In this document: positions 30,521 to 42,045 of the stretch, one piece after another
Position numbering within the stretch: position 1 is the stretch's first letter
How the letters are laid out: every line of letters starts with the position of its first letter
NCBI GenBank assembly: GCA_963576785.1
Contig: OY756143.1
Coordinates: 2,418,001 to 2,482,000 of the forward strand
Direction: 5' to 3'
Source of the DNA: Chlorophyllum brunneum
Lineage: Eukaryota; Basidiomycota; Agaricomycetes; Agaricales; Agaricaceae
DNA length: 64,000 bases
Program-made: the position numbers and the translations under genes
The notes under the pieces: model-generated
The model's database searches: none
What the model was told of the DNA's origin: nothing
The model's input: only the letters and a program-made list of their open reading frames with translations

Positions 30521-30697
30521 CGTTGAGAGGAGATGGTGGTGGGGAGGAAAGAAAGAGGGGGAGTGTGAAGTTGCCGCACAGATTCGGAAACGAGATTTGG
30601 TTACAGGCCGTGATGATCACTGGCGGCTATTTTTGCAGCTGTGCAACATCTCCGCTGTCACGCGGCCACTCGTCCTCCGTCACGCGGTCGCTTTGCC

Positions 30698-31449
30698 ATG
30701 GTACGTTCTCGTGTGCTGCTCGGCGCCCCCGCTCACGGCACCAGTCAGTGACTCTCCACACAACCCACGGAGATCTCAAGGTCTGCTCACTCTCTCCTCC
30801 TCTGCCCCGTCACTCACCCTGTCACAGATCGAAGTCTTCTGTGAGGCTGTTCCCAAAGCAGCCGAGGTATTTGGCTCGTTTCTCAACAGCTTATAGCTGA
30901 TCCCTAGCCTATTCGCTAGAATTTCCTCGCCTTATGCGCATCCAACTACTACGATGACTCTGTTTTCCACAGAAATATCAAGTCTTTCATGGTCCAGACG
31001 GGCGACCCCTCTGGGTCAGGTAAGGGAGGCCAGAGTGTTTGGGGCGCTTCCTTTCCCGATGAAATCCGTTCTACGCTAAAAGTGAGACCGCGCGGATATT
31101 ACCCCCCGTTCTGCTGATCCGCGACCTCGATCCCCAGTTCAACGCACGAGGCATCGTTGCCATGGCCAACTCTGGACCAGACACCAACAAGTCCCAGTTT
31201 TTCATTACCTATTCGAAACAGCCACACCTTGATGGCAAATACACCATCCTCGGTAAAGTCATTGATGGCGTAGACTCGACGCTAGACGCTATGGAGCGTG
31301 TTCCCGTGAACAATAAGAACAGACCACTAAGCGAAATCAAGCTTACTCATGTGAGCTCTACACCTCTATTACTGTTAATAATCTCATCAGAACTCTGTCA
31401 GGTCACAATCCATGCCAATCCCATAGCTGACGCGCAGCTAAGACAATGA
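30698..31449 (+). CDS. PPIL3: cyclophilin-type peptidyl-prolyl isomerase PPIL3
   Basis: A small single-domain cyclophilin (CYP10/PPIL3), a spliceosome-associated prolyl isomerase. The first coding exon is the ATG alone (30698-30700), followed at once by the intron gtacgt...accag. Then come SVTLHTTHGDLK, IEVFCEAVPKAAENFLALCA, FHRNIKSFMVQTGDPSGSG, GARGIVAMANSGPD-like sequence (here NARGIVAMANSGPD) and KSQFFITYSKQPHLDGKYT. The active-site Arg, Phe, Gln, Phe and His positions are kept. The end is THVTIHANPIADAQLRQ, with TGA at 31447. The length of about 170 residues fits the family. Confidence 0.92.
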
Positions 31450-31582
31450 TTGTTCTGCTCAGCGTAGGTCGTGTCGTTGCTGTGCAATTGCCAAAATGTT
31501 GTGAACTACGTTGCCCTCGGCTATACCATGTCTATCATACACAACTGATCCTGATCTTCATGGTGACGTGTCCCTTAGGCCA

Positions 31583-32886
31583 TCACCGCTTGATGAATCC
31601 AACGAGTTCTTTCTGCAGTTCTCTCTGCCGCCGAGCCCTCTCAAGGTCATCCACACTGCGTAAATCATAAACGATATCACGAGTCTTCCCGAAATACACC
31701 TATTGATCCCAGGGACAAGATATCATGTTAGAATTCCTCGCTTCTGTACCTTGTTTGGTGCCAGGGTGACCGTACCTCTTGCAGCGAGTTCCGCATCTTG
31801 ATCTCCATCTCCTCAATCATCCTTCCAGTATTGGTGATGTGAGAAGAAGGGTCGTGTATAGGCCAATCTTGTTCTTGCTAGATATACCACGGTAATTTTC
31901 AGTCGAACGGCAGGTTTCCGAAGAACAAAAATAAATATCTGGGGCGCCTTCCATATTGCCCGCCTAGCCCGAACTTTGGTGAAGAGAAAATACACATACC
32001 TGTCTCGTCATGCTCCCGCTCAGTGTAATCTCGCCCTTGCGTTTGAATTGGATATCTTTGTACTTTGCGTTGCCTGGGACGGCGGCAGCACCGGCAGGTT
32101 TCTTCTCACTCTCACCACCTTCTTCTGAGGCCTGATGGGTCGTGAGCTGCAACATGATCGTAGATGTCAGTTTGTAATGAGCCTGCCGTCCACGCTCAGT
32201 AGATTCAAAGACATGAATCGAATCCCATGATCCGGACGGTTCTTGACTCGAAGAGGGTACCATCGCTATTGGAAGGTCGGTGACGGAACCCACGATTGAG
32301 TACGACCGTTTTTATATTTTCATGAGGAACGTACTCTTCTTGAACAGTACTACCCCCGCGAATCCACCGTCTTCAAGATCCCAGAGATAAACAGAGGATA
32401 CCCCTCCTTCGTAGTACCTAGATCAACCTTCTATCAGCCCAACTTCGAGTCAGCCCAGAGAGATGAGATTACAGACATCTCGCGATATGTATCAAACGCT
32501 TCATTTGCCATGATCTCCAATTTGCGCAGCCTCGGCGTGGGCACAGTCCCATCATCAAGTGGAGGATCATACTCGTTCGACCAGGGTGACCTATACAAAG
32601 ATGTTGACACACAATCCCATAATGAGCCCTCAAACACTTCGGGAACGCCGAATACGCGTGCAGCTGAGACGCACCGGTAACTCTCACCGTCCCGATTATA
32701 GTCGCAAGCGAGGTACTCGCGACCTGTCGCTTGGTCGGTTTTGAGTTGTAACGGCTGATCGACACTCCCGAGTAGATCGTCGGCGTAGTCTGGACAGATG
32801 CTTATAAGCGCGTTGACGTTCTCTTCCGTTCGTGTAGGCGGAAGACGCCTCATGAGATCGAGCATGGAGTCCACAAGTTCAGCCAT
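31583..32886 (-). CDS. CAP2: F-actin-capping protein subunit beta
   Basis: The beta subunit of the heterodimer that caps actin filament barbed ends. The start at 32886 gives [20 protein letters not shown], followed by [40 protein letters not shown] and [18 protein letters not shown]. Then comes [20 protein letters not shown]. The middle [15 protein letters not shown] and [13 protein letters not shown] are family hallmarks. The end is [16 protein letters not shown] to LVGFIKR, stop TGA at 31583. A Glu/Ser/Ala-rich insertion ([15 protein letters not shown]) is common in fungi. About six short introns. No irregularity was seen. Confidence 0.93.
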
Positions 32887-33809
32887 GGTTGAAAGGTAGG
32901 GTTCAGTGTTGTGGTAGAGCAAGCGTTACCAGCTGCTACGGTTTTGGGTGTTCTATTTTTGGCAAAGACATTTTTCGTCATATTTTTCGACTACAATTTC
33001 GAAGGGCCGCTCAACTATTGTGGGGGGAAATACTACCGGGGGATCCAATTCCATGGAAAAAATAGATCGAATGCCCCACACCAGGATTGAACTAGTGACC
33101 TTCTCATTGACTTTATCGGTACAAGTGAGACGCGCTACCACTACGCCAGCAGGGCCCGCGAGAGGCCGCCATTCCGCACACCATGATCGGGCGCCTCGGT
33201 AAACTCCAGTATCATTCAGCGCTGCATCTTTGCGATGTTCCGCCATCGATAAACACGTCAGCAGTATGGTCAGCTTTCTGGTTGATCGGGGTTTTGAACC
33301 CGAGAGTAATGGCGACGGCAACCTCCATCATTTAGAGTCGGACGTATGCTGGGTGGGCACTTCGGCATCTAGGAGGACTATATGTATCAATCACCTCTCT
33401 GTTAGCATCACCAGAGCCTGTGATGTTCAGCGCTGCCTTATCGTTGAGAGACAACGATCGATCAGGAGTCGGGCGGAGCACCGGAGCCACCCGGGCTCCG
33501 AGGCCGAAATTTGTGGTATGGCCAACGTGGGCATTTCAAAACTTGGCTCTCAACCACCATCTTCCTCATTTTAGTGAAGGTTTTACCACAGATCTTCACA
33601 ATAGCGTCTACCCACCCCTCTCATCCCTCTCATATCCTCTTCTGTACAGACAGAGGATTCATGCTTCGTCCGCCAATCGCTATAATACAGCGCAAACGTT
33701 CTGTCCTCATATCTTCTACCAGTTTTGTAAGCGAATTGCATGTCTTTCTCCTAATTTTGTGTCCCAACCCCTTGTCCTCTAGCTGCGTTAAATTTTCCTT
33801 CTGCCCAAC
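32887..33809. other. divergent intergenic region with tRNA-Thr
   Basis: Apart from the tRNA at 33072-33155 no gene is supported. Open frames of 114-134 residues on the plus strand (33230-33915) lead into the eIF5 start and have no domain, so they are taken as chance. The proximal part is the eIF5 promoter and leader. Confidence 0.45.
33072..33155 (-). tRNA. tRNA-Thr (anticodon TGT) with 12-nt intron
   Basis: The acceptor strands GCCCTGC and GTGGGGC pair, and the anticodon stem TCTCA/TGAGA encloses the loop CTTGTA plus A. A 12-nt intron (33108-33119) sits after position 37, the canonical site. The T arm is ACTAG-TTCAATC-CTGGT. The mature length is 72 nt. The anticodon TGT reads ACA. Confidence 0.88.
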
Positions 33810-35217
33810 ATGGCTTCCGGACCAACTGTCAACATTCGTCGCGATGTCGATGACAAGTTCTATCGCTACCGGTGCGCACTCAACTTTTGATCAGTTCCAT
33901 CAGCCACGATGTTGATTTCAGCGTAGCATGCCCCTCTTGACCACCAAAATTGAGGGCAAAGGAAACGGTATCAAAACCGTCGTTCCTAATATGTCCGATG
34001 TAGCCCGTGCCCTCAGTCGTCCCCCCACATATCCCACCAAATTCTTCGGTTGTGAACTCGGCGCGCAAACTTCGTTCGACGAGAAGAACGATAGGTATAT
34101 CGTTAATGGTGCCCACGATGCGAATCGTCTCCGCGAGCTCCTCGATGTCTTCATCGAAAAGTTTGTCTTGTGCAAGTCTTGCAAAAACCCTGAAACCGAC
34201 CTCGTGATCCTCAAAAGCGGAAGGAACGAGGAAATTATCCGTGATTGCAAGGCGTGCGGCGAGCGCACGGATGTGGATATGCGTCACAAGCTGACCACGT
34301 TCATTCTCAGAAATCCGCCGGTCAAGTCCAAGAAGGACAGGAAAAGGAACGCCGGCACTGCTGCTGCTAATGTCGGTGGAGGGAACTCGCCCACTCATGA
34401 AGCCGGAGATGCCGAGAATGCCGAGGCTGATGGCGGGGCTGAGAGTGATGACGAGTTAACAAGGAAGATTAAAGCGGAGGCCGCAGAGCTTAACTCGGAG
34501 ACCGTTATCACCAACCAGGATTGGGCTGCAGATACTTCTCCTGAAGCTGTCAAACAGCGTATGAAGGCACTTGAAGGCAGCATGGCTGATGCTGCCATTG
34601 GAGATGACGAGGGTAGCGATGAAGATGTTAATAGCCCCTACTCGCAACTCGGGAAATGGGTAGAGGAAAATCGTGATGGTGCAGGAGATCTTAAAGTTTT
34701 CTCCGTCGATGTTTACAAAAAGGTCCAAGAACTGGGCATCGAGAAAAAGCACAGAGCCGTCTTGGTTTTGATACAAGCTCTTCTTACCGTGGAAGCTCTC
34801 GCCGAGCTTAAGAATTACCTTGCGCTTTTCAAGAAGGTGTGTATCCTTAATCCGTCAGGATATCATGTGCTCATCCACCATGTAGATGGTTGCGTCGGAG
34901 AGGCACCAAAAAGCCTTGCTTGGTGGTTTGGAGCGTCTTGTCGGCTTGATGTACCCTTCCCTCATCCCTGTCGTCCCGAAATTGTTGATGGAGTTCTACC
35001 AAGCCGACATTCTCGAGGAAGAAGTCATAACTCAGTGGGGTACGCACGTCAGCAAGAAGTACGTCGACAAGGACACGAGCAAGAAGGTCAGAAAGGCGAG
35101 CGAGCCGTTCCTCAAGGTAAGTTATACGTATAACCCCTATGGTTTCTTTATTCATGTTTCTATTTTCCGTAGTGGCTTGCAGAGGCTGAAGATGACGAGG
35201 ACGAGGATGATGAGTAA
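33810..35217 (+). CDS. TIF5: translation initiation factor eIF5
   Basis: eIF5, the GTPase-activating protein for eIF2 in the 43S complex. Exon 1 gives [20 protein letters not shown], which holds the N-terminal Arg needed for GAP activity, then [18 protein letters not shown] and [19 protein letters not shown]. The zinc-binding domain has [11 protein letters not shown] and [11 protein letters not shown] charged Ala/Glu-rich linker leads to the C-terminal W2/HEAT domain ([43 protein letters not shown]) and the acidic-aromatic end [17 protein letters not shown]. Three short introns. Stop TAA at 35215. A full-length, ordinary family member. Confidence 0.94.
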
Positions 35218-35696
35218 AGGCTTTAACTTGTGGTTAACGTGTTCTAGTTGTTACCTGTATCTTTCTAGGTCTGATTGAATGAACGGTGTTTGAAAGTCCA
35301 TTCTGGCCTACGCATCATGAATACCCGTTTTACACACTCACGTACCCTACTCGCTGCAACTTTGACCCCCTCCCCCTGGACTGCCTCGACGAGTCCTTTC
35401 TTGGCACCCCCCCCAGTCATTCGTTCCGATACATTGAACCCGTAACCCAGAAAGGCACTAGCTGGCTTTCCTCGGTGCCGCTATATTTACCAGCCCCTTC
35501 AGTCTGCAAAAGCGAGTGCACATAACCACTTCCATTCCTCACAGGCAATATCGAACCAATCACCGGTATCTTGATGTACTAGGCCGCAGTAGCACTGCTT
35601 GGCACGTTCAATGAGCTTATTGGACATCCATGGGAACTTCCTCAAGGCGTTAGTTCCACAAACCCTATACGTTGGCGGCAACCATCATCTCCAGTG
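35218..35696. other. intergenic, eIF5 to DUF4238 gene
   Basis: No gene recognised; probably the eIF5 3' UTR and the next promoter. Confidence 0.5.
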
Positions 35697-37476
35697 ATGC
35701 GAACTGGACCGCAAGCCAAGTCTGTCCCCAAAAGCCAATACCAACACTACATACCGCGGTTCATTCTTCGAAAGTTTCTTGAAACACGGGGCCCGCCGAA
35801 GTGAGTAATCCCCATACACGTGGATAGTGAGAGTAGCGCTCATGTATACAATGCGTAGGACGGCCAAAGAACGTAGTAAGGAGAATAGGAAAGCAAAGAG
35901 GAAAGGAATAGAGACGGAACTTCTTAATGTCTATCGTCTATCCACCAAGACATTGCAGTCGACATCGATTTCAAAGAGTTTTGGAGAGGTCAACCTCTAC
36001 ATGAACATCACCAATGGGATCCATTCGCAACACGTCGAAGAGAAACTATCGCGTCTTGAGAACGAAGCAGCGCAAGCTATCGCCACCATCCAAAACGCGT
36101 GCGGTCAGGGTAGTTTTGTCATAACGAGACGATCCCTGGAAGTCTTGCGTAAATTCGTCTTCATCATGCATTTCCGGAAACCCAACATTCATGCCCAATA
36201 TTTTGGGGTTGGCCCAGATGACCCTCTCGCAGATTGGATTCAACGATACATGCAGACACATAAACTTAAAACACCAGAAGACATGTGGCTGCATGGTCTT
36301 ACCTATTTGCTGGACACTCCCCATCCGGCAATTGTTGCTAAAGGGGAGCAGATCCAAGCACAATATGGAGAAGCTCGATTGATGCAGATGATGTCGTCCA
36401 AGGTTGACCCCAATCTCGAGAATTGGTTCGCTATGGACTACCAGTCCCTTGCCAACTCGCACTATTTCGGAGTTTGGGAAGCTGCTCCAGGATGTGAATT
36501 CATCCTGGGGAACAATTGCTTCGGCCTTTGGGAGGGAGTGATCAACGGCATGCCTGGCATCCATCGAATCTTCATCATCAGCCCCAAACTCGTCCTTATG
36601 CTTCGCCTTAATCTCATTCGTCAGCTCGGAGAAGTAGCTGTACCTGCTTTAACTCATAGTGCTCTTGTCCGTGTCGCTACACCCTCACCGACAACGACCT
36701 ATTATGGTGGGGCCAACTTTACCTCTATGGAATCGTTACAGAGCTATCGTGCCACGCCAGCGGCTCAGAAAGATACCTTCACTTACAGTATAACAAAACT
36801 TACCGAGGCGCAAACTCGAGAAATCAACGAGGTTATATTGTTGAATGTGCAGGGTGATGGCGCAGTCGTTTTCGCATCGAAAGAGCATATGTTGAGGGCT
36901 ATTCGGTATCATATGGCCTCACCAGACCCCGTGGTTCAGCTCGAGAACCCTTCCCGGAAGTTTTCTTCCCTCCTCTCCAGTCTCGAGCGCATTTTCGATC
37001 CCCCGACCGATCCAAATGTTGAGTCAGACGCCGATTTCCGTCTGCGGGTCGTACTCGAAGTACTGCGACGGCGCCTAGTTCGATTCCGTTCTGAATGGAA
37101 TGCATGTTATTGGTGCTATCATACCATGACAGCTGATCCTAAGCAATCTCATCCCCTTGTATGTGATATGCGTTCTCGACTTGCACAAGCAAAGTCGGTG
37201 ATGGGTTTCGCAGACAAGGACAAGAATCCACGCAGGAACCTATCTGCACGCCTCGTCGATAGCTTGTCTGTGGAGGATTCCAACTGTGTCCTCGGACGAA
37301 TTAGCACGGCGCTGAGGATGATTTTAGGTTACGAGCGTACAAAACCTCGTACAGATGCAGCGTTTGTCAGGGAATCAGTCTTGGTGGGCGTCATTGAATG
37401 GATGGTGAAAGAAAGGCCAGAGAACATCAAGGCTATCATCGGTCCTGATACGTATGCGAGGTTGACTCTTGTATAG
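35697..37476 (+). CDS. DUF4238 family protein
   Basis: A cytosolic-looking protein of the DUF4238 family, whose function is unknown. Exon 1 (start 35697) reads MRTGPQAKSVPKSQYQHYIP and continues RFILRKFLETRGPP, the N-terminal DUF4238 signature. A 58-nt or so intron joins it to one very long exon starting KTAKERSKENRKAKRKG. Further blocks fit the family: LLNVYRLSTKTLQSTS, VEEKLSRLENEAAQAI, VFIMHFRKPN, and FGVWEAAPGCEFILGNNCFG. The single late exon of over 1.6 kb contrasts with its intron-rich neighbours and may point to an expanded, retro-derived or laterally spread family. The protein is about 590 residues. No signal peptide or membrane helix was seen. Confidence 0.8.
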
Positions 37477-38048
37477 AGGATCCATACTATACACATTGAG
37501 ATCAAGTACATATGAACCTCTGTTGTTTGATTGAATACGACGCTTCGGTTGCGATAACCGGTGGGTTTTATGAAGACGAATGCTCCCATTGCCCTGGGAT
37601 TCTCGGAACACTAAACGAAACGTTAAGAAAGGCTGCACACAACTGATGGGCTCAAAATTGTGCGGAAGTTTATTGGTATCAGAGATCTGGCGCGCCAGCA
37701 CGACTTGGCACTTAGCATCACCAATAAGCCCTCAGCGACGTCGCTACGTCGCAGGGGCTCCTAACTCGCGGTCCCGGAGGGAGATGATATGCATTCACTA
37801 GACGACCAATGACATTTGAACGGAGAAAATAGCAGCGGCGTGTAAGGACGATGCAACAGAAGTGTTTCCGTCATAGAAACTAGCCCAGAACGTGACAATA
37901 TTGATCTGAGAAGGGATTATCATTCACCCATTCCATATTTTAATAGTGGTCATTGTGAATTATGACTTACGGGATATATTTTCCCGCATACGTACTTAGT
38001 CTCAGCAGAGGGACGGTGACTATCGCGATATAACACTAGCGAGGAGCA
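37477..38048. other. convergent intergenic region
   Basis: It lies between the DUF4238 stop and the COQ9 stop. No gene is recognised. Confidence 0.5.
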
Positions 38049-38898
38049 TCATAGGACGCCAGCGCTCTTTATGATTCCTTTACAACTCTTGAAAAGGTAA
38101 GATGAGAACAAGCCGACTTCATCAAGCGATTTTTTAAGCTGTGAAGATGAAGCAAGGAGAGAATCAAGGAATTGCAGGGTTGTATGAGGCGATGTTATCT
38201 GGTGGAGTTCTATAATACAAAGCATCAATACGAGTCCTTGGTAATATGAGCGGAGATGGCACACCTGCGGCGGTATAGATGGCAGCCAAAGAAGCGCGTC
38301 GAGCATACCAAGAGAGCTTGTGAAAAAGGTTTCAGTACAGCCAATGATTCATGGACGCAGGCGTACCTCTGCAGACGTGTCCCCAGTCAGATAACATGCC
38401 TCATCTGCAATTTTCAGAGCATGTTTAAGCCCAGGAAGTGGATCTATGGGTGGAACTTTTAAAGGGCCTAGTTTCGCCACAGACGACGAACTGGACACAA
38501 GCGACGCAAATGCCTCGGATAGATGCTCCAAAACTGGCTCGTTGAACTTGAGCCTCTCTTCAAGAATTTCTTTGATCGTAGATGTGCGACCATGAGAGGT
38601 AGACAATGTTTGTGCCCGCGATCTCATATGTTCAATGCCCTCGTCGAAGAAAAAGTTGATGAGAGTGTGCTCAGCCTTGGCGCCCTGACCAAACAAGGCC
38701 GAGATAGCAGTGTCTGAGAGAGGAGTAGAGTGGGTTTGTGGTGGTGGAAGATGGAGAACAGAGAGGGCGAGGGCATCACGAGTGAACCCGTGGGTTCTGA
38801 CAAGTGGGAGAGTAAGCCGGAGAAGATGAGTACTAGGGCCAGGCGTTAGCAAAGATGTCATTCAAGGATGTATAGTGATACCTTGTCGGTGCGGCCAT
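38049..38898 (-). CDS. COQ9: ubiquinone biosynthesis protein COQ9
   Basis: COQ9 is a lipid-binding TetR-fold mitochondrial protein that supports the hydroxylase COQ7 in ubiquinone synthesis. The exons read STHLLRLTLPLVRTHGFTRD, LSDTAISALFGQGAKAE, and ELSWYARRASLAAIYTAAEL. They finish HQITSPHTTLQFLDSLLASS, LDEVGLFSSYLFKSCKGII and KSAGVL, with TGA at 38049. I set the start at ATG 38898 (MAAPTS...), but that leaves no mitochondrial targeting peptide. A further upstream exon at 38900-39000 or beyond may exist. Family membership is clear from the helix that ends in SWY..RA.LA.IY..AELH. Confidence 0.85.
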
Positions 38899-39304
38899 GT
38901 GGCGTCTTCGTATGAGACGCGTCCTCGTCTCGAGCGCGGAAGTAGATGTTGACAGGCGCCAACCCACCCTGTTTCACGTGCGCGGATGCGGTGTCAGAGT
39001 AGAACGTTTACAAAATCGCTCCTCAAGTTCGTTCTGCCAGCGTCCCAGTATTAATTGTACTAGCTACGAGACAATGCTTCTGGGCCCAGCGTTCCACCTG
39101 TTCCTAGAACAACACGAGCATGTAAATACTTGAACTCGGATACAGAGGCTGATGTAGTGAGTCTGAACAGAAAACCAAACACGAGTACTATAGGAACAGT
39201 TGTCTTATCGAAATGTTATCAGTTCCGCTATTCACTTCTAATGTTGTCAAGGTCAAGATCAAACTGCTTACGGGCCTGATGAGTGTTCAGCCTCGCAAGG
39301 AAGG
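38899..39304. other. intergenic, may hold COQ9 5' exon
   Basis: No independent gene is supported. An exon coding for the COQ9 mitochondrial presequence could lie here, but no model was convincing. Confidence 0.4.
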
Positions 39305-40785
39305 TCAGGCAACCATGATAGTCGTCAGGATCAAGTGAAGAAGCGTGTACTGTATGTTCGTTGTGAAACTGAGGCTATTCCCCGCCCCCGAAGCAGACAC
39401 AATTCGACTCAGAACAGTAGCAGAAATATCTGCAGCACTGCCCGTTGGAACAAATCCCGACGTGAATGCTTTCAGCCCCGAAAACATATACTCATTCATG
39501 TTCTTGTTGATGACATCCAGCAAGAGTAGACGTACGGCGGGGGAGTTTTGCCAAAAGCTTGACGGTGTCGGGGTCGGAAACATCTCGGCTACGAGGTATT
39601 AAAATTGAGGGTCAAGTTTTCGTTGAACGAGGGCACGATACCGCCGTCCGGAAAACAGGTGGAAACTAGCAGCGTTTCGGCAAATATAGCTTTCACTGAC
39701 GCGGAGAGAATATTGACGGCGGTTCCCATCTCTCCTGTCGGGTCGACCGCAATGTCGGATTGGCTCTATACACCTTGCCAGTCGTAAGGTTGAGCCGAGG
39801 ACCGCAAATAGGGGTGGTAACAATATGATGGGCAACGGAACTCCGGGATCAACCTCGCGGTAGGAGGAGATCGTGACCGTAGAACAAGCAGTAGTGGGCA
39901 AGAAAATCATCATAGCGACGAATGCCGCTCGGTACGTATACGTAGCTCGAGGAGCACAGAAGTAGTACAGCCGTTTCAAGAGGCTAGCAGTTACTGTGGG
40001 TACCTCATCTGTGTGCTGTCTAGGATGAACACCCCATCCTCGGCTGAATGTGTTCGACCAAATCCCTCCAGCGACGGCAAGAGCAGTGTTATGCCACAGC
40101 ACAAACAAAGTAATGACAGCGCTTTTGACCTTTTAAGTGGCGGTGAGTCTAGCTGGGGAAAAGGTATCTCGAGGGGTGTCCCGTTGCGAACATAGGCCAG
40201 GGCGGCAAAAAGACCCTTCATGATGGTGAAGACGTCAAAGTGGTAGAAGCCTCTCAGGCGGTGCTCTCCGGAGTGAACGGTCGCTTGACATGGCCTGTCC
40301 CGGCTGCCATGTGACCCGTTGGTTAAGTCAGAAGTTCTTGAAGAACGAGTGACAGTGCTGCTGTCTCCTGGTCCAAGGCAGGTCTTTTATAACATGGTTC
40401 AGCTCGCTGTATCGCGGGTGGGACCTGCTGCAGACCGAGCGGTGACGCCGCTGCAAGGTGTGCGTAGAACCTTGTGAAAGGGAGCCGCGGAAGCTTAAAC
40501 GGGCACCAGTCTGATGAAGACCAATAGAGACATAAGGAGAGCGACCAGTCCAATGATGGCCGCCGAAAAACAAAGTGTTGTGCGAATCAAGTATGGTTCA
40601 CGTCGGCATAACCGGAAACACCTGAGAGAACGGTGAATTCGTGTTAAGGCGCGGTCATGAGTATACATACCAGATACTAGGAACTCACCGATGTAAAAAA
40701 ATTTGCGATTGCCAAAGAATATGCAACTAGAGATGTCAAGGGTCAATTTACTGATTGGGTTTCCGCTAGGTGTTGGATCTCGCAT
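39305..40785 (-). CDS. hypothetical membrane protein, gene model uncertain
   Basis: I do not recognise this gene. A start at 40785 (MRDPTPSGNPISKLTLDIS) is followed by a donor at a sensible place and by an exon with a strong hydrophobic segment (TTLCFSAAIIGLVALLMSLL). Further exons on the same strand carry RGFYHFDVFTIMKGLFAALA and two more hydrophobic stretches (AAFVAMMIFLPTTA, LPIILLPPLFAVLG). The last open frame gives MNEYMFSGLKAFTSGFVPTG and ends near 39305. Coding quality alternates between frames and not every junction could be placed. It may be one multi-span protein, two genes, or a decayed gene. Confidence 0.35.
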
Positions 40786-41030
40786 AGGTAGTACACAGAG
40801 GGTAGTGTGGCAACAGAAATTCTTCAGTGCAAGGCGAAATGTCCTTGGGCAAGAAACGGAGTAGCCATTACCCTGACTCCCGCAGTATCAGTGATTGTTC
40901 TTTCTAGCATCTCATTTGGGGAAGCGGAGGCCAAGGGTACCAACCGGAGATAAACCAAGATCACATCACAAGATTCGGCGATCTTCAAACTCAGCCCTAT
41001 ACCACTTGAAGAACGCTATCCCCCACCACA

Positions 41031-42045
41031 ATGTCAGACTGGGGTCCGTCTTCTCGGGTTGACTATTTTACAGCACCACTAACTACTATCATGAACAGAC
41101 TCGGACGATTCTAAACCCCCTGCTGCTGCTGCTGCTGCAAAGCCTCCAGCTGTACCAAAGAAATCAAAGTGGGAGGGTGAAGATGAGGATAATGATGAGC
41201 CTGTTGTACGTTTTGATCTACTAGTATACCAAGATTTTATGGTTCTTACTTCACGAGTAGTCGGACTGGGACGAATCTTCTGGAGAGGAAGAAGTTAAAC
41301 CTGCTGCTGCACCCGTGGCACCTCCGAAGAAGAGAGGCACCCTTAAACAAAAGCTAGCGGAAAAGGAGGCAGAAAAGGCTCGCAAGAAGGCTGCTGCCGA
41401 GGATGATGATAGTGAGTACGATTCAGATGAGGTGCTGGACCCACGAGAAAAAGCACGGAGAGAGAAAGAGAGAGAATTGCAAGCCGATTTGAACAACGCC
41501 GCAGAGCTGTTTGGTGCGGCTGCGTTAGGCGGTGCGTACCTGATCCTCAACTCAGGCCTTCTGATTTCGCGGCTGAAGTGACATTTTTGGTGCTTGCACG
41601 ATAGGTACATCTTCATCCGAACTTGACCACATCGTATCCTTCCAACCTCGGACGAAAGAAGATTTCCAACAGTTCTCAGCCAAGATCATTGAATACATTA
41701 TCAAACGACATCAAAACAAGCCCCTTTACCACTTCTTCGTCGAGCACCATGTCCGCGAACTTGCCGCGCCGCTCAAAGACGTCGAGATCCGCAAGGCGGC
41801 TTCCGGGCTCACAACACTTGCAAACGAGAAGCAGAAGGAACAAAGAGATAAAGCGAGTGGAAAGAAGAAGACTAAGGCGGCTACGAAACCAGTTCTTGCT
41901 CCTGCTAAACTTCAGAACAGGTGCGTTGTCCTTTTCTGTATCTTGATGATCATATCGGCTAATCTCCTGTGGTCGCAGGCTCGATACGACGATTTATGAT
42001 GAAGCCCTAGACGACTTTGGTAACGACCAGAACGACTTCATGTAA
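41031..42045 (+). CDS. HCR1: eIF3 subunit J (HCR1)
   Basis: The loosely bound eIF3j subunit, which acts at the mRNA entry channel of the 40S ribosome and in recycling. The first exon MSDW is completed by DSDDSKPPAAAAAAKPP, then SKWEGEDEDNDEPV and SDWDESSGEEEVKPAAAP. The coiled-coil KKRGTLKQKLAEKEAEK, LDPREKARREKERELQADLN and AELFGAA follow. The conserved core is LDHIVSFQPRTKEDFQQFS, YIIKRHQNKPLYHFFVEHHV and the end LDTTIYDEALDDFGNDQ plus DFM, TAA at 42043. A short GCT (alanine) run near 41120 is a small in-frame repeat. Five exons or so. Confidence 0.93.

Noticed and set aside
33230..33915. Plus-strand open frames before eIF5
   Set aside because: They overlap in different frames, lack domains and fall in the expected promoter and leader region.
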